Below, in pieces: positions 41,209-50,734 of a stretch of DNA of 58,416 bases. Position 1 is the first letter of the stretch, and each line of letters begins with the position of its first letter. This stretch comes from Oscillospiraceae bacterium. Its GTDB lineage: Bacteria; Bacillota; Clostridia; UBA1381. Under the pieces are notes generated by a model that searched no databases, was not told where the DNA came from, and worked only from the letters and a program-made list of their open reading frames with translations. The position numbers and the translations under genes are program-made. The DNA lies in NCBI GenBank assembly GCA_022509025.1, contig JAFLUB010000014.1, positions 1 through 58,416 on the forward strand, read 5' to 3'.

Positions 41209-41935
41209 TACTATTCTTCCTCGTTGTTAAAATGAAATCCTTCTTATCCTCGTCATAATTTGCATAAAGCCTGCTGAGCCTTATCATTTCAAGCACCGCT
41301 AAAAATGTCGCAATCATTTCAGGTCTGGATTGCTCGGAGCTGAAAAGATTTTCAAACCGCACTTTCTTAGAGCGTTTCAAGACCTTGCATATCTTTTCCA
41401 CCATGTCGTCAACCGAAACCTTCTCCCTGCCGACAATCTGCGAAAATGCGCGTTTCTCCGGCTTAGCGTTGCGAAGGCGGCGGCTCATAATACTGTTAAA
41501 AGCTTCTATAAGCTCGTCCGCGGTGTGACTTATATCGTATTCGGGAATCGGAAAATCAATCTTTTCCGACTCACGGAATACCATGTATTTCGTTGAAAAC
41601 TCACTTTTTCTAAGTTCCTTTGAAGCTTCCTTGAACTGCTGATACTCAATAAGGCGCTTCTGAAGCTCTTCTCTCGGGTCTTCCTCGTCATCATCCGTCT
41701 CAGGCTTCGGCAGAAGCATTTTTGATTTAATATATAAAAGATGCGACGCCATAACGAGAAACTCACTTGTGTTATCAAGATTACTCCCCTCTATCCCCTC
41801 TATTGCCTCCAGATACTGCGCCGTTATTTCCACAATCGGAATATCATAAATACTGACCTTGTTTTTCTGAATAAGTGTCAGCAACAAATCAAGCGGTCCT
41901 TCAAAGGTGTCGAGCTTATATAATATCTTATCCAT
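41201..41935 (-). CDS. scpA: Segregation and condensation protein A
   Basis: The kleisin subunit that bridges SMC heads. The 244-aa protein has the N-terminal LDTFEGPLDLLLTLIQKNKVSIYDIPI signature, an FLVMASHLLYIKSKMLLP helix, and a C-terminal winged helix (about 185-240, VRFENLFSSEQSRPEMIATFLAVLEMIRL). GAGGAAC precedes the ATG. It follows the M50 protease gene by 17 bp and overlaps scpB. Confidence 0.96.
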   Translation of the reverse strand: MDKILYKLDTFEGPLDLLLTLIQKNKVSIYDIPIVEITAQYLEAIEGIEGSNLDNTSEFLVMASHLLYIKSKMLLPKPETDDDEEDPREELQKRLIEYQQFKEASKELRKSEFSTKYMVFRESEKIDFPIPEYDISHTADELIEAFNSIMSRRLRNAKPEKRAFSQIVGREKVSVDDMVEKICKVLKRSKKVRFENLFSSEQSRPEMIATFLAVLEMIRLSRLYANYDEDKKDFILTTRKNSND

Positions 41936-41952
41936 TCTTGTTCCTCTTCAAT

Positions 41953-42612
41953 TTATAAAATGAGATTAATTCCAACCATCAAAAGGCTCATTATACCGTT
42001 CATAAACGCGTTTACTCCTACGCCTATTATTCTGCTGAATGCGCCTGTAAGCGAAAGAACCATTATGAGTATCATTGAATATCTCTCATACTGAAGCATT
42101 GTGTAATATGTTTTATCCGGCAGAAACATACCAAGAACCTTTGAGCCATCAAGCGGTGGTATCGGAATTATATTAAAGACCATAAAGCACAAATTTCTTA
42201 TTGCGAATGCTCCGAAAATCATTCCCGCTATATTCACTACTTTCGACGCTTGGAAGTTAAGTTTTACGCAAATCACATAAATCAAAGCATATATGAGCAA
42301 CGCAAGAAACGCCATTATCAGGTTAGCTACAGGTCCTGCAATAGCGGTAAGCGCCATGCCTTGTTTACGGTTTTTATAATATCTCGGATCAACCATAACA
42401 GGCTTTGCCCATCCGAAACCTGTGAATATCATCAACAGCGTTCCGACAAGATCAAGGTGCGCAAGCGGGTTAACGGTAAGTCTTCCATGCATACGCGGTG
42501 TTGGGTCGCCTAATTTCGCGGAAACATACGCATGAGCAAGCTCGTGTCCCGTAAGCGCAACAAGTGTTATCGGCACGTTTATAAGTATATCTGACAAATT
42601 AAAACCTAACAT
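41953..42612 (-). CDS. Site-2 protease-like M50 membrane metalloprotease
   Basis: This 219-aa integral membrane protein has the zinc motif HELAH (about 24-28) in the first helix and the third ligand in PPLDGSKV (about 148-155, equivalent to NPDG). It has about five to six membrane helices and no PDZ domain, as in the short S2P family that usually precedes scpA in Firmicutes. The substrate is unknown. GGAG lies before the ATG. It is first gene of the operon running to the radical-SAM pair. Confidence 0.9.
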   Translation of the reverse strand: MLGFNLSDILINVPITLVALTGHELAHAYVSAKLGDPTPRMHGRLTVNPLAHLDLVGTLLMIFTGFGWAKPVMVDPRYYKNRKQGMALTAIAGPVANLIMAFLALLIYALIYVICVKLNFQASKVVNIAGMIFGAFAIRNLCFMVFNIIPIPPLDGSKVLGMFLPDKTYYTMLQYERYSMILIMVLSLTGAFSRIIGVGVNAFMNGIMSLLMVGINLIL

Positions 42613-42623
42613 AAATCTTTCTC

Positions 42624-42639
42624 CTATATTCGAATATAG
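42624..42639. promoter_or_regulatory. 16-bp perfect palindrome at the M50-scp operon start
   Basis: CTATATTCGAATATAG is a perfect palindrome that lies between a minus-strand TATAAT (42648-42653, weak TTTACT 17 bp upstream) and the ribosome site. Its place at the predicted transcript start suggests an operator or a leader hairpin. Confidence 0.4.
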
Positions 42640-42690
42640 CTATATATATTATATCTGATTTTTATGGAAAAGTAAAGCAGTTTAACAAAA

Positions 42691-42715
42691 AAAACGGCGC
42701 ATAAAGCACCGTTTT
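42691..42715 (-). terminator. Terminator after the diguanylate cyclase gene
   Basis: A 10-bp stem with one wobble pair (AAAACGGTGC with GCGCCGTTTT) and a 5-nt loop is followed by a T run on the minus strand. Confidence 0.85.
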
Positions 42716-42722
42716 CTTAAAC

Positions 42723-43907
42723 TTATTTCATTTCCATATTCTTCTTAGCATAGAATTTACGCTTATTCTCGTACATCATGCTATCGCTTCTTTCAATCGT
42801 AGCTGAGAAGTTTCTGTCCTGTTCCGGGTCGAACTTGGCATAACCGATTGACATGGTAAGAGTAATTCCATTACCCTTATTCCCCTCTTCAGTTCTGCGG
42901 TCAACCTCCTCGACAAATTTCTTTAAATCATCCAAGCTCTTATCCTTCGCGATTATAGTAAATTCATCGCCGCCTATTCTATAAGCAACATAACTCGGAT
43001 TTTCATTCATAGTATCACGCAAAATCTTCGCTGCGCGCTGGATATACAAGTCACCCATCTGGTGTCCTCTGGTATCGTTTATATGTTTTAAGCCGTTAAG
43101 ATCTATTGTTATCGCAGAATATCGTTCAACATTTGATGCTTCAGCATTATGCAAATCAACAGAGTATGCATTTCTGCTCTTCAGCCCCGTAAGACCGTCC
43201 GTATTGGAAGCATCCTGATACAGCGGATTTGAAATCTTCTTGAATATACGGTGCGAAAATCTTATGGATATAAGGCAGCACAGGAATATTATTATCGCAA
43301 CAAGATTATGAAGAATAATCTTGAAAGTGCGGACATTCTGCGCGTCTATCATAATTCCCACAACAGCTTTTACGTTACGTCCGTCCTCACTTATCGGATA
43401 GAAATTCGCATATCTGTATCCGACATCAGTCAATATGAAATCTCCCGATACTATATAGTTTTTCTCATACATATCGTCCACATATTCACATATCTCTTCT
43501 TCAACGCTTCCGCTCTGCACAAAGTACGGATTATTTGCATTCTGTGTGTCAAGAATACAAGTAACGTTATTCTTATTCACATTCTTTTTGTATATAAGAA
43601 TATCGGATATTGCCATATTATCTTTTATCGCAGACAGATAGCTCATTACAGAACTGTAGGCAGCGTATGGCACCTCATCCTCATAAAGACGTTTATCAAG
43701 ATGTTCTTCTATAGTATCAAATGTGAGATTCGCTCTTTCATCATAAGCCTCCGTCAGCATCGATACCATTATTGCTGAAGTGACAAGATATATAATAAGA
43801 CATGAAAAAATCACCAGTGCGCAAGTAAGCACTGATACCTGTACGTTTACTTTATCAAAATTACGCTTCAGAAACTTTCCAAACTTTCTCATAATTTGTA
43901 AAACCAT
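42723..43907 (-). CDS. Membrane diguanylate cyclase (GGDEF)
   Basis: This 394-aa protein is predicted to make cyclic di-GMP. One helix (about 22-48), an extracytoplasmic sensor-like region (about 50-190, beta-rich with ISEDGRNVKAVVGI, PAS/Cache-like), a second helix (about 195-217) and a GGDEF domain (about 235-394) with intact YRIGGDEF (about 307-314) are visible. No RxxD inhibitory site precedes the motif, so product feedback is likely weak. The ATG at 43907 directly abuts AAGGA, so the true start could be the ATG at 43892. It is isolated between lysA and the M50 operon and has its own terminator. Confidence 0.9.
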   Translation of the reverse strand: MVLQIMRKFGKFLKRNFDKVNVQVSVLTCALVIFSCLIIYLVTSAIMVSMLTEAYDERANLTFDTIEEHLDKRLYEDEVPYAAYSSVMSYLSAIKDNMAISDILIYKKNVNKNNVTCILDTQNANNPYFVQSGSVEEEICEYVDDMYEKNYIVSGDFILTDVGYRYANFYPISEDGRNVKAVVGIMIDAQNVRTFKIILHNLVAIIIFLCCLISIRFSHRIFKKISNPLYQDASNTDGLTGLKSRNAYSVDLHNAEASNVERYSAITIDLNGLKHINDTRGHQMGDLYIQRAAKILRDTMNENPSYVAYRIGGDEFTIIAKDKSLDDLKKFVEEVDRRTEEGNKGNGITLTMSIGYAKFDPEQDRNFSATIERSDSMMYENKRKFYAKKNMEMK

Positions 43908-44096
43908 TCCTTTTTTTCATGACGTAAATTTTACTTTCTATTCCTATTTTTCTCAATTAACTATTCATAATCATTATATCATATCAGATTTATTTTGACA
44001 AGTTGTTGTAATAATTTTCTCTGTTTTTTTATGGATCGTTATTAACGCTTTATCACACTAAAATCTGTTTTCTGACAGTATTTTATCTCGGCAATG

Positions 44097-44131
44097 AAAA
44101 AAGGATGCATCAAATAGATTTTGATACACCC
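44097..44131 (-). terminator. Terminator after lysA
   Basis: A 12-bp stem with two wobble pairs and a 5-nt loop is followed by six T on the minus strand, about 30 bp after the stop. The remainder of 43908-44162 is AT-rich and shows no gene. Confidence 0.75.
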
Positions 44132-44162
44132 CTGAGCTAATTCGATTTAGATTCTGTTCAAA

Positions 44163-45476
44163 TTATAAAACATCATTCTTGATAAGGTCATCATAAGTCT
44201 CGCGCTTTACAACCACTTTGGCATTTCCGTCCGAAACAGCTACTACGGCAGGTCTCGGTATTCTGTTATAGTTGCTTGCCATTGAATAGTTATATGCTCC
44301 TGTGGCAAGTACGGCAAGCGTATCCCCCACATTAATCTCCGGCATCATTACGTCTTTAAGTAATATGTCGCCTGACTCGCAGCATTTACCGGCTATTGTG
44401 ACCTTTTCCACACGCGGCGCGTTTGCGTTATTTGCAACCACCGATTCATATTCCGATTCGTATAAAATATATCTCGGGTTGTCTCCCATTCCGCCGTCTA
44501 CAGAAACGTACTTTCTGACATTTTTAATATCCTTAATTCCGCCCACTGTATAAAGTGTTATACCGGCTGGAGCGATTATGGAACGTCCCGGCTCCATAAG
44601 TATAAACGGCAGCTTCACATTTCTTTTTTGGGCAGTTTCCTTAACAACCTCGCTGACATGTCGCATGTATTCATCATACGGCACAGGGTCGTCATTCCCG
44701 GTATACATTATACCGTAACCTCCGCCCAGATTCAGACAATCTATCTCTAAACCAAGCTTGTCCTTTAAATCACCTATAAAATTCATCATTATTTCGGCTG
44801 CCTTACAGAACGGCTCAATATCAAAAATCTGCGAACCGATATGACAATGCACACCGTTCACCCTGACGTTTGACATTTTACTTGCCTTCTCTATAATCCC
44901 GAAAGCCTCGCCGTTTTCAAGAGCCACTCCGAATTTTGAGTCTATCTGACCTGTCCGAATAAAGCTGTGGGTATGAGCATCAACTCCAGGCTTGATTCGA
45001 AACATTATATTCTGAACTCTGCCGTACCTCTTCGCCGTTTCGTTAAGCTTTTCGAGTTCATAAACATTATCCACAATCACATTGCCGACATTATTAGAAA
45101 CAGCCAACTCAATCTCGTCATCTGTTTTATTATTACCGTGGAAGTAGACCTTATCCATAGGAAAGTCCGCCTTTATCGCAGTATATAACTCTCCTCCTGA
45201 AACAACGTCAACTCCAAGTCCTTCCTCTTTTACAAGACGACAGGTATAGAGTGAACAGAAAGCTTTGTTTGCATATAGAACAAGTCCGTTACCCCCATAA
45301 TATTTATCCATTGCATTTTTATAAATCCTGCAATTTTTTCTTATCAAGTCCTCATCAAGGACATATAGCGGCGTACCGAACTCCTTTGCAAGGTCAACCG
45401 TATCATTTTTGCCTATAACAAGATGATTTTTCTCATTTACCGTCAAATCCTCTGATACAAACATTCCTTCTCGCAC
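44163..45476 (-). CDS. lysA: Diaminopimelate decarboxylase
   Basis: It decarboxylates meso-diaminopimelate to lysine with PLP. The 437-aa protein has the PLP lysine in YANKAF (about 67-72), a TIM barrel with GVHCHIGSQI (about 205) and GGGYG (about 252), and a beta domain with the CESGD motif (about 352) that places the catalytic Cys. ATG at 45464 is an alternative start. It follows clpX by 24 bp with no visible terminator and is probably the last gene of the tig-clpP-clpX transcript. No lysine riboswitch is present. Confidence 0.95.
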   Translation of the reverse strand: MREGMFVSEDLTVNEKNHLVIGKNDTVDLAKEFGTPLYVLDEDLIRKNCRIYKNAMDKYYGGNGLVLYANKAFCSLYTCRLVKEEGLGVDVVSGGELYTAIKADFPMDKVYFHGNNKTDDEIELAVSNNVGNVIVDNVYELEKLNETAKRYGRVQNIMFRIKPGVDAHTHSFIRTGQIDSKFGVALENGEAFGIIEKASKMSNVRVNGVHCHIGSQIFDIEPFCKAAEIMMNFIGDLKDKLGLEIDCLNLGGGYGIMYTGNDDPVPYDEYMRHVSEVVKETAQKRNVKLPFILMEPGRSIIAPAGITLYTVGGIKDIKNVRKYVSVDGGMGDNPRYILYESEYESVVANNANAPRVEKVTIAGKCCESGDILLKDVMMPEINVGDTLAVLATGAYNYSMASNYNRIPRPAVVAVSDGNAKVVVKRETYDDLIKNDVL

Positions 45477-45500
45477 CTTCCTTACTTACCGGACTTAAAC

Positions 45501-46778
45501 TCATCCCTGAGTTCCGTCAGGTCTTAATTCTTTCTTTAAAATGTTATTCGCAATTTTCTTTTCGGCATGTATAATTTTAGGAGCTTTACCTTCTGTTATA
45601 CATTTTTTGTCGATGATAACAGATTTAATACTATCGTCTGACGGTACGTCAAACATTATATCAGCCATTGCAGATTCAATGATAGACCTGAGACCTCTCG
45701 CTCCCGTGTTAAGGTCAATGGCCTTATCCGCTATTGCTTCAATCGCTTCATCCTCAAATTCAAGCTTTACACCGTCAAATGCAAACAGCGCCTTATACTG
45801 CTTCACAAGCGCATTTTTAGGCTCAGTGAGTATTTTTATAAGCGTCTTTCTGTCCAGTTTGTCAAGCTTTGTAAATACAGGCAGTCTGCCTATAAACTCA
45901 GGAATAAGACCGAACTTTAATAAATCCTGCGGAATAATATTCGCTAAAAGCTCGTTCATATTCTTTTCCTTTTTACTCGTAACATCCGCACCAAAGCCAA
46001 GTCCCTGTTTACCTATACGGTTCTCGATTATTTTCTCGATGCCGTCAAAAGCGCCGCCGCATATAAAGAGTATATTCGTAGTATCAAGCTGAATAAACTC
46101 CTGATGCGGATGCTTTCTGCCGCCCTGCGGCGGAACTGAAGCAGTCGTTCCCTCCAGCACCTTTAAAAGCGCCTGCTGAACACCTTCGCCGCTTACGTCG
46201 CGCGTGATAGACGGGTTTTCAGATTTTCTTGCAATTTTATCAATTTCATCTATATAGATTATTCCGCGTTCAGCCGCATCAACATCATAATCTGCCGCCT
46301 GGATAAGCTTCAGAAGTATATTTTCAACATCCTCGCCAACATATCCTGCTTCCGTCAAAGATGTCGCGTCTGCAATAGCAAACGGAACATTAAGAATTTT
46401 TGCAAGATTCTGGACAAGAAATGTTTTACCGCTTCCTGTCGGACCAATCATAAGTATATTGCTCTTTTGCAGCTCAACATCACTTGCTGTGTCCGCATGC
46501 TCTATTCTCTTGTAGTGGTTATACACAGCAACGGAAAGAATTTTCTTGGCTTCTTCCTGACCTATCACATATTCATCCAGAAATTCCTTTATTTCTCTCG
46601 GCTTTGGAAGGTCGCCCGCTTCATATCCGCCTCTGCTTTCATATTCGCCGGCAAGAATGGTATTGCACATACTCACGCATTCATTACAAATGTATACGCC
46701 CGGTCCTGAAAGAAGCTTATTTACCTCTCCGTCAGTTTTGCCGCAGAATGAACATCTGAAATGTTTTTTTTCATCCAT
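45501..46778 (-). CDS. clpX: ATP-dependent Clp protease ATP-binding subunit ClpX
   Basis: An AAA+ unfoldase that feeds tagged proteins to ClpP. The 425-aa protein has the C4 zinc-binding domain at 9-42 ([13 protein letters not shown]), Walker A GPTGSGKT (about 113-120), Walker B IIYIDEID, the [23 protein letters not shown] segment and the ClpP-contact [11 protein letters not shown] region with the IG(F/L) loop varied. AAGGAG precedes the ATG. It lies 29 bp after clpP. Confidence 0.97.
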   Translation of the reverse strand: MDEKKHFRCSFCGKTDGEVNKLLSGPGVYICNECVSMCNTILAGEYESRGGYEAGDLPKPREIKEFLDEYVIGQEEAKKILSVAVYNHYKRIEHADTASDVELQKSNILMIGPTGSGKTFLVQNLAKILNVPFAIADATSLTEAGYVGEDVENILLKLIQAADYDVDAAERGIIYIDEIDKIARKSENPSITRDVSGEGVQQALLKVLEGTTASVPPQGGRKHPHQEFIQLDTTNILFICGGAFDGIEKIIENRIGKQGLGFGADVTSKKEKNMNELLANIIPQDLLKFGLIPEFIGRLPVFTKLDKLDRKTLIKILTEPKNALVKQYKALFAFDGVKLEFEDEAIEAIADKAIDLNTGARGLRSIIESAMADIMFDVPSDDSIKSVIIDKKCITEGKAPKIIHAEKKIANNILKKELRPDGTQG

Positions 46779-46807
46779 ACAATTTTACTCCTTACAGTTG
46801 ACGCTCA

Positions 46808-47398
46808 TCAGCGGTTTTGAATTACTTCATCAATAAGACCATATTCTTTTGCTGCCTGTGCTGTCATAAAGTTATCGCGTTCAGTATCCTCGCACAGCTT
46901 TTCATAGGTCTGACCTGTACGCTCAGCAAGGATTTCATTCATCTTGCGCTTTGTTTCAACAAGATGGTCTGTATAAATCTTTATATCGGTTGTCTGTCCG
47001 CTTAAGCCTCCGCCGGATATAAGCGGCTGATGAATCATAATTTCACTGTTCGGCAGAGCAAATCTCTTGCCCTTTGTTCCTGCCGCGAGGAGGAATGCTC
47101 CCATGCTCGCTGCCATGCCGATACAAATCGTTGACACATCACACTTTATATACTGCATTGTGTCATAAATAGCCATACCGGCGCTTATTGAACCTCCGGG
47201 ACTGTCTATATAGAACTGTATATCCTTATCCGGATCCTTAGCCTCTAAATACAACATCTGAGCCACAACAAGACTTGATGTAGCGTTATCAACCTGATCC
47301 GCCAAAAATATAATTCTGTCTTCCAGCAGTCTTGAATAAATGTCGTACGAACGTTCACCTCTGTTAGTTTGTTCAACGACCATTGGTACTAATGCCAT
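46808..47398 (-). CDS. clpP: ATP-dependent Clp protease proteolytic subunit
   Basis: A serine protease of the ClpXP/ClpCP complex. The 196-aa protein has the catalytic Ser in GMAASMGAF (about 95), His in MIHQPL (about 120), and a later Asp in ERDNFM (about 170). ATG at 47398 gives the family-typical start [24 protein letters not shown] and has AAAGG about 10 nt upstream; the ATG at 47407 abuts that site. It lies 17 bp after tig. Confidence 0.97.
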   Translation of the reverse strand: MALVPMVVEQTNRGERSYDIYSRLLEDRIIFLADQVDNATSSLVVAQMLYLEAKDPDKDIQFYIDSPGGSISAGMAIYDTMQYIKCDVSTICIGMAASMGAFLLAAGTKGKRFALPNSEIMIHQPLISGGGLSGQTTDIKIYTDHLVETKRKMNEILAERTGQTYEKLCEDTERDNFMTAQAAKEYGLIDEVIQNR

Positions 47399-47423
47399 AC
47401 CGCTCATTCCTTTCCGAGTAAAA

Positions 47424-48710
47424 TTATTTAACTGATGCGTGATTTACAATCATATCTATTGTTTTCTGGATTTCAAGCTCTTTCTTGATATTTTCCTTTT
47501 CAGCATCGCCTAAAGCTTCCTTAAGCTTATCAAGCTCCATGTTATACTTCTTTGACATATCAACAAGATGCAGTTCAAGCTCCTCAGGACCTGCTTCAAT
47601 ACCCTCTGCCTTCTGTATTGCTTCAAGGACAAGTGATCCTGAAATCTGTTTCTCAGCCTGCTCACCGAACTGCGCTCTGAAGGTTTCCTCTGTCTGACCT
47701 GTATACTGCATATACATTTCAAGCGTCATACCCTGATATGAAAGTCTCTGAGCAAAGTCTCTGATGATATTATCAATCTGAGCTTCCTTCATCGCCTCGG
47801 GAATTTCAAATTCAGCATTTTCAATTACCTTGTCGATAATAGCGTTTTCTGTCTCGCTCTTAGCCTTATTCTCGGCAGCCTCTTCCAATCTTTTGCGAAC
47901 ATCCTCTCTGAATTCCTTCATCGTGTCAAATTCGCTTACTTCGCTTGCGAAATCATCGTCAAGCTCAGGAAGCTCTCTCTTCTTTATCTCGTTTACCTTT
48001 ACCTTGAATACTGCGTCCTTACCGGCAAGATTATCTGCATGATACTCCTCAGGGAATGTCACATTCACTTCAACATCCGCGCCTGTCTCGGCACCAATAA
48101 GCTGATCCTCAAAACCCGGTATGAAAGTATTTGAGCCAATTTCAAGCTCATAGCCCTCGCCTTTGCCGCCGTCAAATGCAACTCCGTCCGAGAATCCCTC
48201 AAAATCAATTACAGCGATATCTCCGCTCTCTATTGCTCTGTCATCAACAGTGATAAGTCTCGCGTTCTTCATCTGTGTTGCCTCGATGTCCTTATCCACG
48301 TCTTCATCTGTTACAGTATAGTCAATTTTATCCACTTCTATACCTTTATATTCGCCAAGTTTAACCTCCGGCTTAGTTGTAACAAGCGCTGTAAATACTA
48401 CAGGTTCACCCTTCTTTATTTCCTCAACATCAATCTCAGGTCTTGCAACCGACTCTACTCCTGACTCTTCAAGAGCAGCTTCATAAGCTGCAGGAAGCAC
48501 GTCATTTATAGCATCATCATAAAATACAGCCGGTGTATAGTACTTTTCCACGATACTCCTTGGTGCTTTACCCTTTCTGTAACCCGGAATATTAAATCTA
48601 TTTGCATTCTTCCTATATGCCCGGTTTATTGCCTTGTCAAAATCCTCCGCGCTTACCTCGAATGTTAGTTTTACAAGGTTTTTCTCAATTTGTTCTGTTT
48701 TCACTGCCAT
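47424..48710 (-). CDS. tig: Trigger factor
   Basis: A ribosome-bound folding chaperone. The 428-aa protein has the ribosome-docking [13 protein letters not shown] loop (about 43-55, equivalent to GFRxGK), a FKBP-like domain (about 150-240, [30 protein letters not shown]) and a C-terminal helical domain. ATG at 48710 follows AAGGAGG and begins the usual [11 protein letters not shown]; the upstream ATG at 48740 would precede the ribosome site. It is first gene of tig-clpP-clpX-lysA. Confidence 0.97.
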   Translation of the reverse strand: MAVKTEQIEKNLVKLTFEVSAEDFDKAINRAYRKNANRFNIPGYRKGKAPRSIVEKYYTPAVFYDDAINDVLPAAYEAALEESGVESVARPEIDVEEIKKGEPVVFTALVTTKPEVKLGEYKGIEVDKIDYTVTDEDVDKDIEATQMKNARLITVDDRAIESGDIAVIDFEGFSDGVAFDGGKGEGYELEIGSNTFIPGFEDQLIGAETGADVEVNVTFPEEYHADNLAGKDAVFKVKVNEIKKRELPELDDDFASEVSEFDTMKEFREDVRKRLEEAAENKAKSETENAIIDKVIENAEFEIPEAMKEAQIDNIIRDFAQRLSYQGMTLEMYMQYTGQTEETFRAQFGEQAEKQISGSLVLEAIQKAEGIEAGPEELELHLVDMSKKYNMELDKLKEALGDAEKENIKKELEIQKTIDMIVNHASVK

Positions 48711-48766
48711 AGTGATAATATCCTCCTTCTGCGTCCCCATTATGAGGACATATTTACATAGCGTAT

Positions 48767-48795
48767 ATTATAACACTTCTTTTCCGATATTTCAA
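48767..48795 (-). promoter_or_regulatory. Sigma-A promoter of the tig-clpP-clpX operon
   Basis: On the minus strand TTGAAA (48790-48795) and TATAAT (48767-48772) are separated by 17 bp, about 57 bp before tig. No CtsR or CIRCE operator is seen near it. Confidence 0.72.
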
Positions 48796-48932
48796 TTCTT
48801 TTTTTGAATTCTTTACATTTTTTTCATATCTTTATACATCATACATATTTTTTTAGTGTACTTTTACATGAATATTCATATAAACTGATTGACAAAAAAT
48901 TATAATTTGAAAATCAATTCAGCATTTTCGCA

Positions 48933-48961
48933 AACAATTTTACTTCTGACGGCATATATTA
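48933..48961 (+). promoter_or_regulatory. Possible sigma-K promoter of the collagen-like gene
   Basis: AACA (48933-48936), 16 bp, then CATATATTA (48953-48961) fits the mother-cell sigma-K consensus (mACm, 16-17 bp, CATAnnnTA). The -10 part lies in a 20-bp perfect palindrome (48952-48971). The low information content of the motif in AT-rich DNA limits confidence. Confidence 0.42.
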
Positions 48962-48971
48962 TAATATATGC
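48952..48971. repeat. 20-bp perfect palindrome upstream of the collagen-like gene
   Basis: GCATATATTATAATATATGC reads the same on both strands. It overlaps the putative sigma-K -10 element and could be an operator. A second small inverted repeat (TCCGC/GCGGA, about 48983-48996) follows. Confidence 0.6.
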
Positions 48972-49040
48972 GTTTACAGATATCCGCACAAGCGGAATCT
49001 ACGCATATTACTAACAAAAGAACTACAGTTTATTTGACTC

Positions 49041-49064
49041 ACGATACAGAGAATAAAGTATCGT
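49041..49064 (+). other. Leader hairpin next to the collagen gene ribosome site
   Basis: ACGATAC and GTATCGT form a 7-bp stem with a 10-nt loop that ends about 6 nt before AAAGGAG. It may tune translation or stabilise the 5' end. Positions 48796-49089 otherwise contain no gene. Confidence 0.45.
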
Positions 49065-49089
49065 TACAGAAAGGAGTAATTGATATAAA

Positions 49090-50511
49090 ATGTATAACGA
49101 TTGTAATAGAAACAGCTATGTGAACAGCTGCCAAAGCTCCCGCTGTCATATTGGCCCGACAGGCCCGACAGGTCCGATGGGACCCAGAGGCTGTTCAGGA
49201 GCGATAGGTCCACAGGGACCACAAGGCTTTGCAGGTCCTCCGGGACCGACAGGTCCGACAGGTCCGATGGGTCCTATGGGCGCACCCGGTTCTGTAGGCG
49301 CGGTTGGTCCGACTGGTCCGACTGGTCCGCAGGGCGCTACCGGCGCTACTGGCGCTACAGGCGCTACAGGCGCTACCGGCGCTACCGGTCCGACAGGTCC
49401 GATAGGTAATGTTGGTCCGATAGGTCCGACTGGCGCTACCGGTCCTACGGGTCCGACAGGTCCAATAGGCGCATCAGGTGCCACAGGTGCTACAGGCCCG
49501 ACTGGTCCGACAGGTGCTACAGGCGCCACAGGTGCGGTTGGTCCCACAGGCCCGACTGGTCCGCAGGGTGAAGTTGGTCCGACTGGTCCGGCTGGAGCCA
49601 CCGGTGCTACCGGCGCTACAGGTGCAGTCGGTCCGACCGGTCCGCAGGGTGAAACAGGGGCTACAGGCCCGACAGGTCCGCAAGGTGAAGTTGGTCCGAC
49701 TGGTCCGCAGGGTGAAACAGGAGCTACAGGCCCGACAGGTCCGCAGGGTGAAGTAGGTCCGACTGGTCCTGCTGGAGCCATCGGCGCTACTGGCATTGCC
49801 GGTTCAGTCGGTCCGACCGGTCCCCAGGGTGATGAAGGTCCAACAGGTCCGACTGGTCCGCAGGGTGACGAAGGTCCTACAGGTCCGACTGGTCCCCAGG
49901 GTGACGAGGGTCCAACAGGTCCGACTGGTCCTCAGGGTGACGAAGGTCCAACAGGTCCGACTGGTCCCCAGGGTGACGAAGGTCCTACAGGTCCGACTGG
50001 TCCCCAGGGTGATGAAGGTCCCACAGGTCCGACTGGTCCCCAGGGTGATGAAGGTCCTCAAGGTCCCGCAGGAGAGGATGCACCTGCGCCGCTTGCGGCA
50101 ACCTACTATACCGCCGCTCCGGGAACGGCAACCGCAGTAGCTGATGGCGCAGATGTTGCATTCTCAACAGAAGGCGCATCGACCGGAACAGGTATAACCC
50201 CGAACGGCACCGGAACGGAGTTTACGCTTGCGGAAGCCGGAACGTACCTTGTTTCATTTTCGGTAAATGCTGACACTGCGGGCAACGAGCTGACAGTTGG
50301 GTTGAATGACACGCCGCTCGATTATACTCTTGCCACAAACACTGAGGCAAACGGTCCGATTTCCAGCACAGCTGTTATAACTGCGGAAGCGGGCGATGTT
50401 CTGACGGTTACCAATACCGGCAGCTTAGCTTTCAATATCCCCGCAAATACAGATGCGGCATCACCGTCACAGCTCACTATTGTAAGATTATCACAGGATG
50501 AAACGATTTAA
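49090..50511 (+). CDS. Collagen-like spore-surface protein (BclA type)
   Basis: A 473-aa protein with a short Cys-rich N-terminus (1-21; Cys at 5, 14 and 19) that lacks a normal signal peptide, then about 102 Gly-X-Y triplets (about 22-328) rich in GPT and GAT, and a C-terminal domain of about 145 aa (329-473; [17 protein letters not shown] start, beta-rich, [11 protein letters not shown]) resembling the TNF-like trimerising head of BclA. In relatives the collagen stalk forms exosporium hair and its Thr residues carry O-glycans. AAAGGAG precedes the ATG. A glycosyltransferase gene follows. A mother-cell-type promoter is possible upstream. Confidence 0.9.
   Translation: MYNDCNRNSYVNSCQSSRCHIGPTGPTGPMGPRGCSGAIGPQGPQGFAGPPGPTGPTGPMGPMGAPGSVGAVGPTGPTGPQGATGATGATGATGATGATGPTGPIGNVGPIGPTGATGPTGPTGPIGASGATGATGPTGPTGATGATGAVGPTGPTGPQGEVGPTGPAGATGATGATGAVGPTGPQGETGATGPTGPQGEVGPTGPQGETGATGPTGPQGEVGPTGPAGAIGATGIAGSVGPTGPQGDEGPTGPTGPQGDEGPTGPTGPQGDEGPTGPTGPQGDEGPTGPTGPQGDEGPTGPTGPQGDEGPTGPTGPQGDEGPQGPAGEDAPAPLAATYYTAAPGTATAVADGADVAFSTEGASTGTGITPNGTGTEFTLAEAGTYLVSFSVNADTAGNELTVGLNDTPLDYTLATNTEANGPISSTAVITAEAGDVLTVTNTGSLAFNIPANTDAASPSQLTIVRLSQDETI
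49824..50060 (+). repeat. 36-bp tandem repeats in the collagen region
   Basis: Seven successive copies of a 36-bp unit encode [12 protein letters not shown], the last one varied to [12 protein letters not shown]. Copies differ only at silent or wobble positions. Upstream, longer imperfect repeats ([18 protein letters not shown]) are present. Variable length between strains is likely. Confidence 0.93.
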
Positions 50512-50530
50512 TAAACCATTGTAATATAAT

Positions 50531-50559
50531 ATGGACTACGGCATTTCGCCGTAGTCCAT
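50531..50559 (+). terminator. Hairpin after the collagen-like gene
   Basis: A 12-bp perfect stem (ATGGACTACGGC with its complement) with a 5-nt loop starts 20 bp after the stop codon. The T run that follows is short, so some read-through to the glycosyltransferase gene is possible. Confidence 0.65.
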
Positions 50560-50585
50560 AATACATATTTGTTTCAGAAACGAGG

Positions 50586-50734
50586 TGTTAACGTGAAGAA
50601 TCACGTTAACAGATTCAATTCCACGTGTCTGTTTTCCCATAAACTTCGAAAAACGCACATGGGCACAATTGCCATTTAACGCCTTATCTGCCCACGATAA
50701 GGTTGTTGTTTTTTTCATTATTCTTTGTGGGCAG
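50586..50734 (+). other. Structured leader between collagen and glycosyltransferase genes
   Basis: An 11-bp hairpin (TGTTAACGTGA, 4-nt loop, 50586-50611) is followed by CCTTAT/ATAAGG (50683-50702) ending near a T7 run, and by CTGCCCAC (50688-50695), which can pair instead with GTGGGCAG (50727-50734) next to the ribosome site. The two pairings exclude each other, as in attenuators. No known riboswitch was recognised. Confidence 0.4.

Noticed and set aside
45477..45500. Lysine riboswitch before lysA
   Set aside because: Only 24 bp separate clpX and lysA, too short for the riboswitch.
48889..48906. TTGACA followed by TATAAT near 48889
   Set aside because: The two boxes are only 6 bp apart, so they cannot form one sigma-A promoter.
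49146..49796. A 216-codon open frame antisense to the collagen gene
   Set aside because: It is a by-product of the Gly-Pro-Thr repeat composition and shows only Pro/Val/Gly repeats, with no ribosome site or family match.
49320..50060. CRISPR-like regular repeats
   Set aside because: The repeats are in frame, contiguous, without unique spacers, and encode Gly-X-Y triplets.
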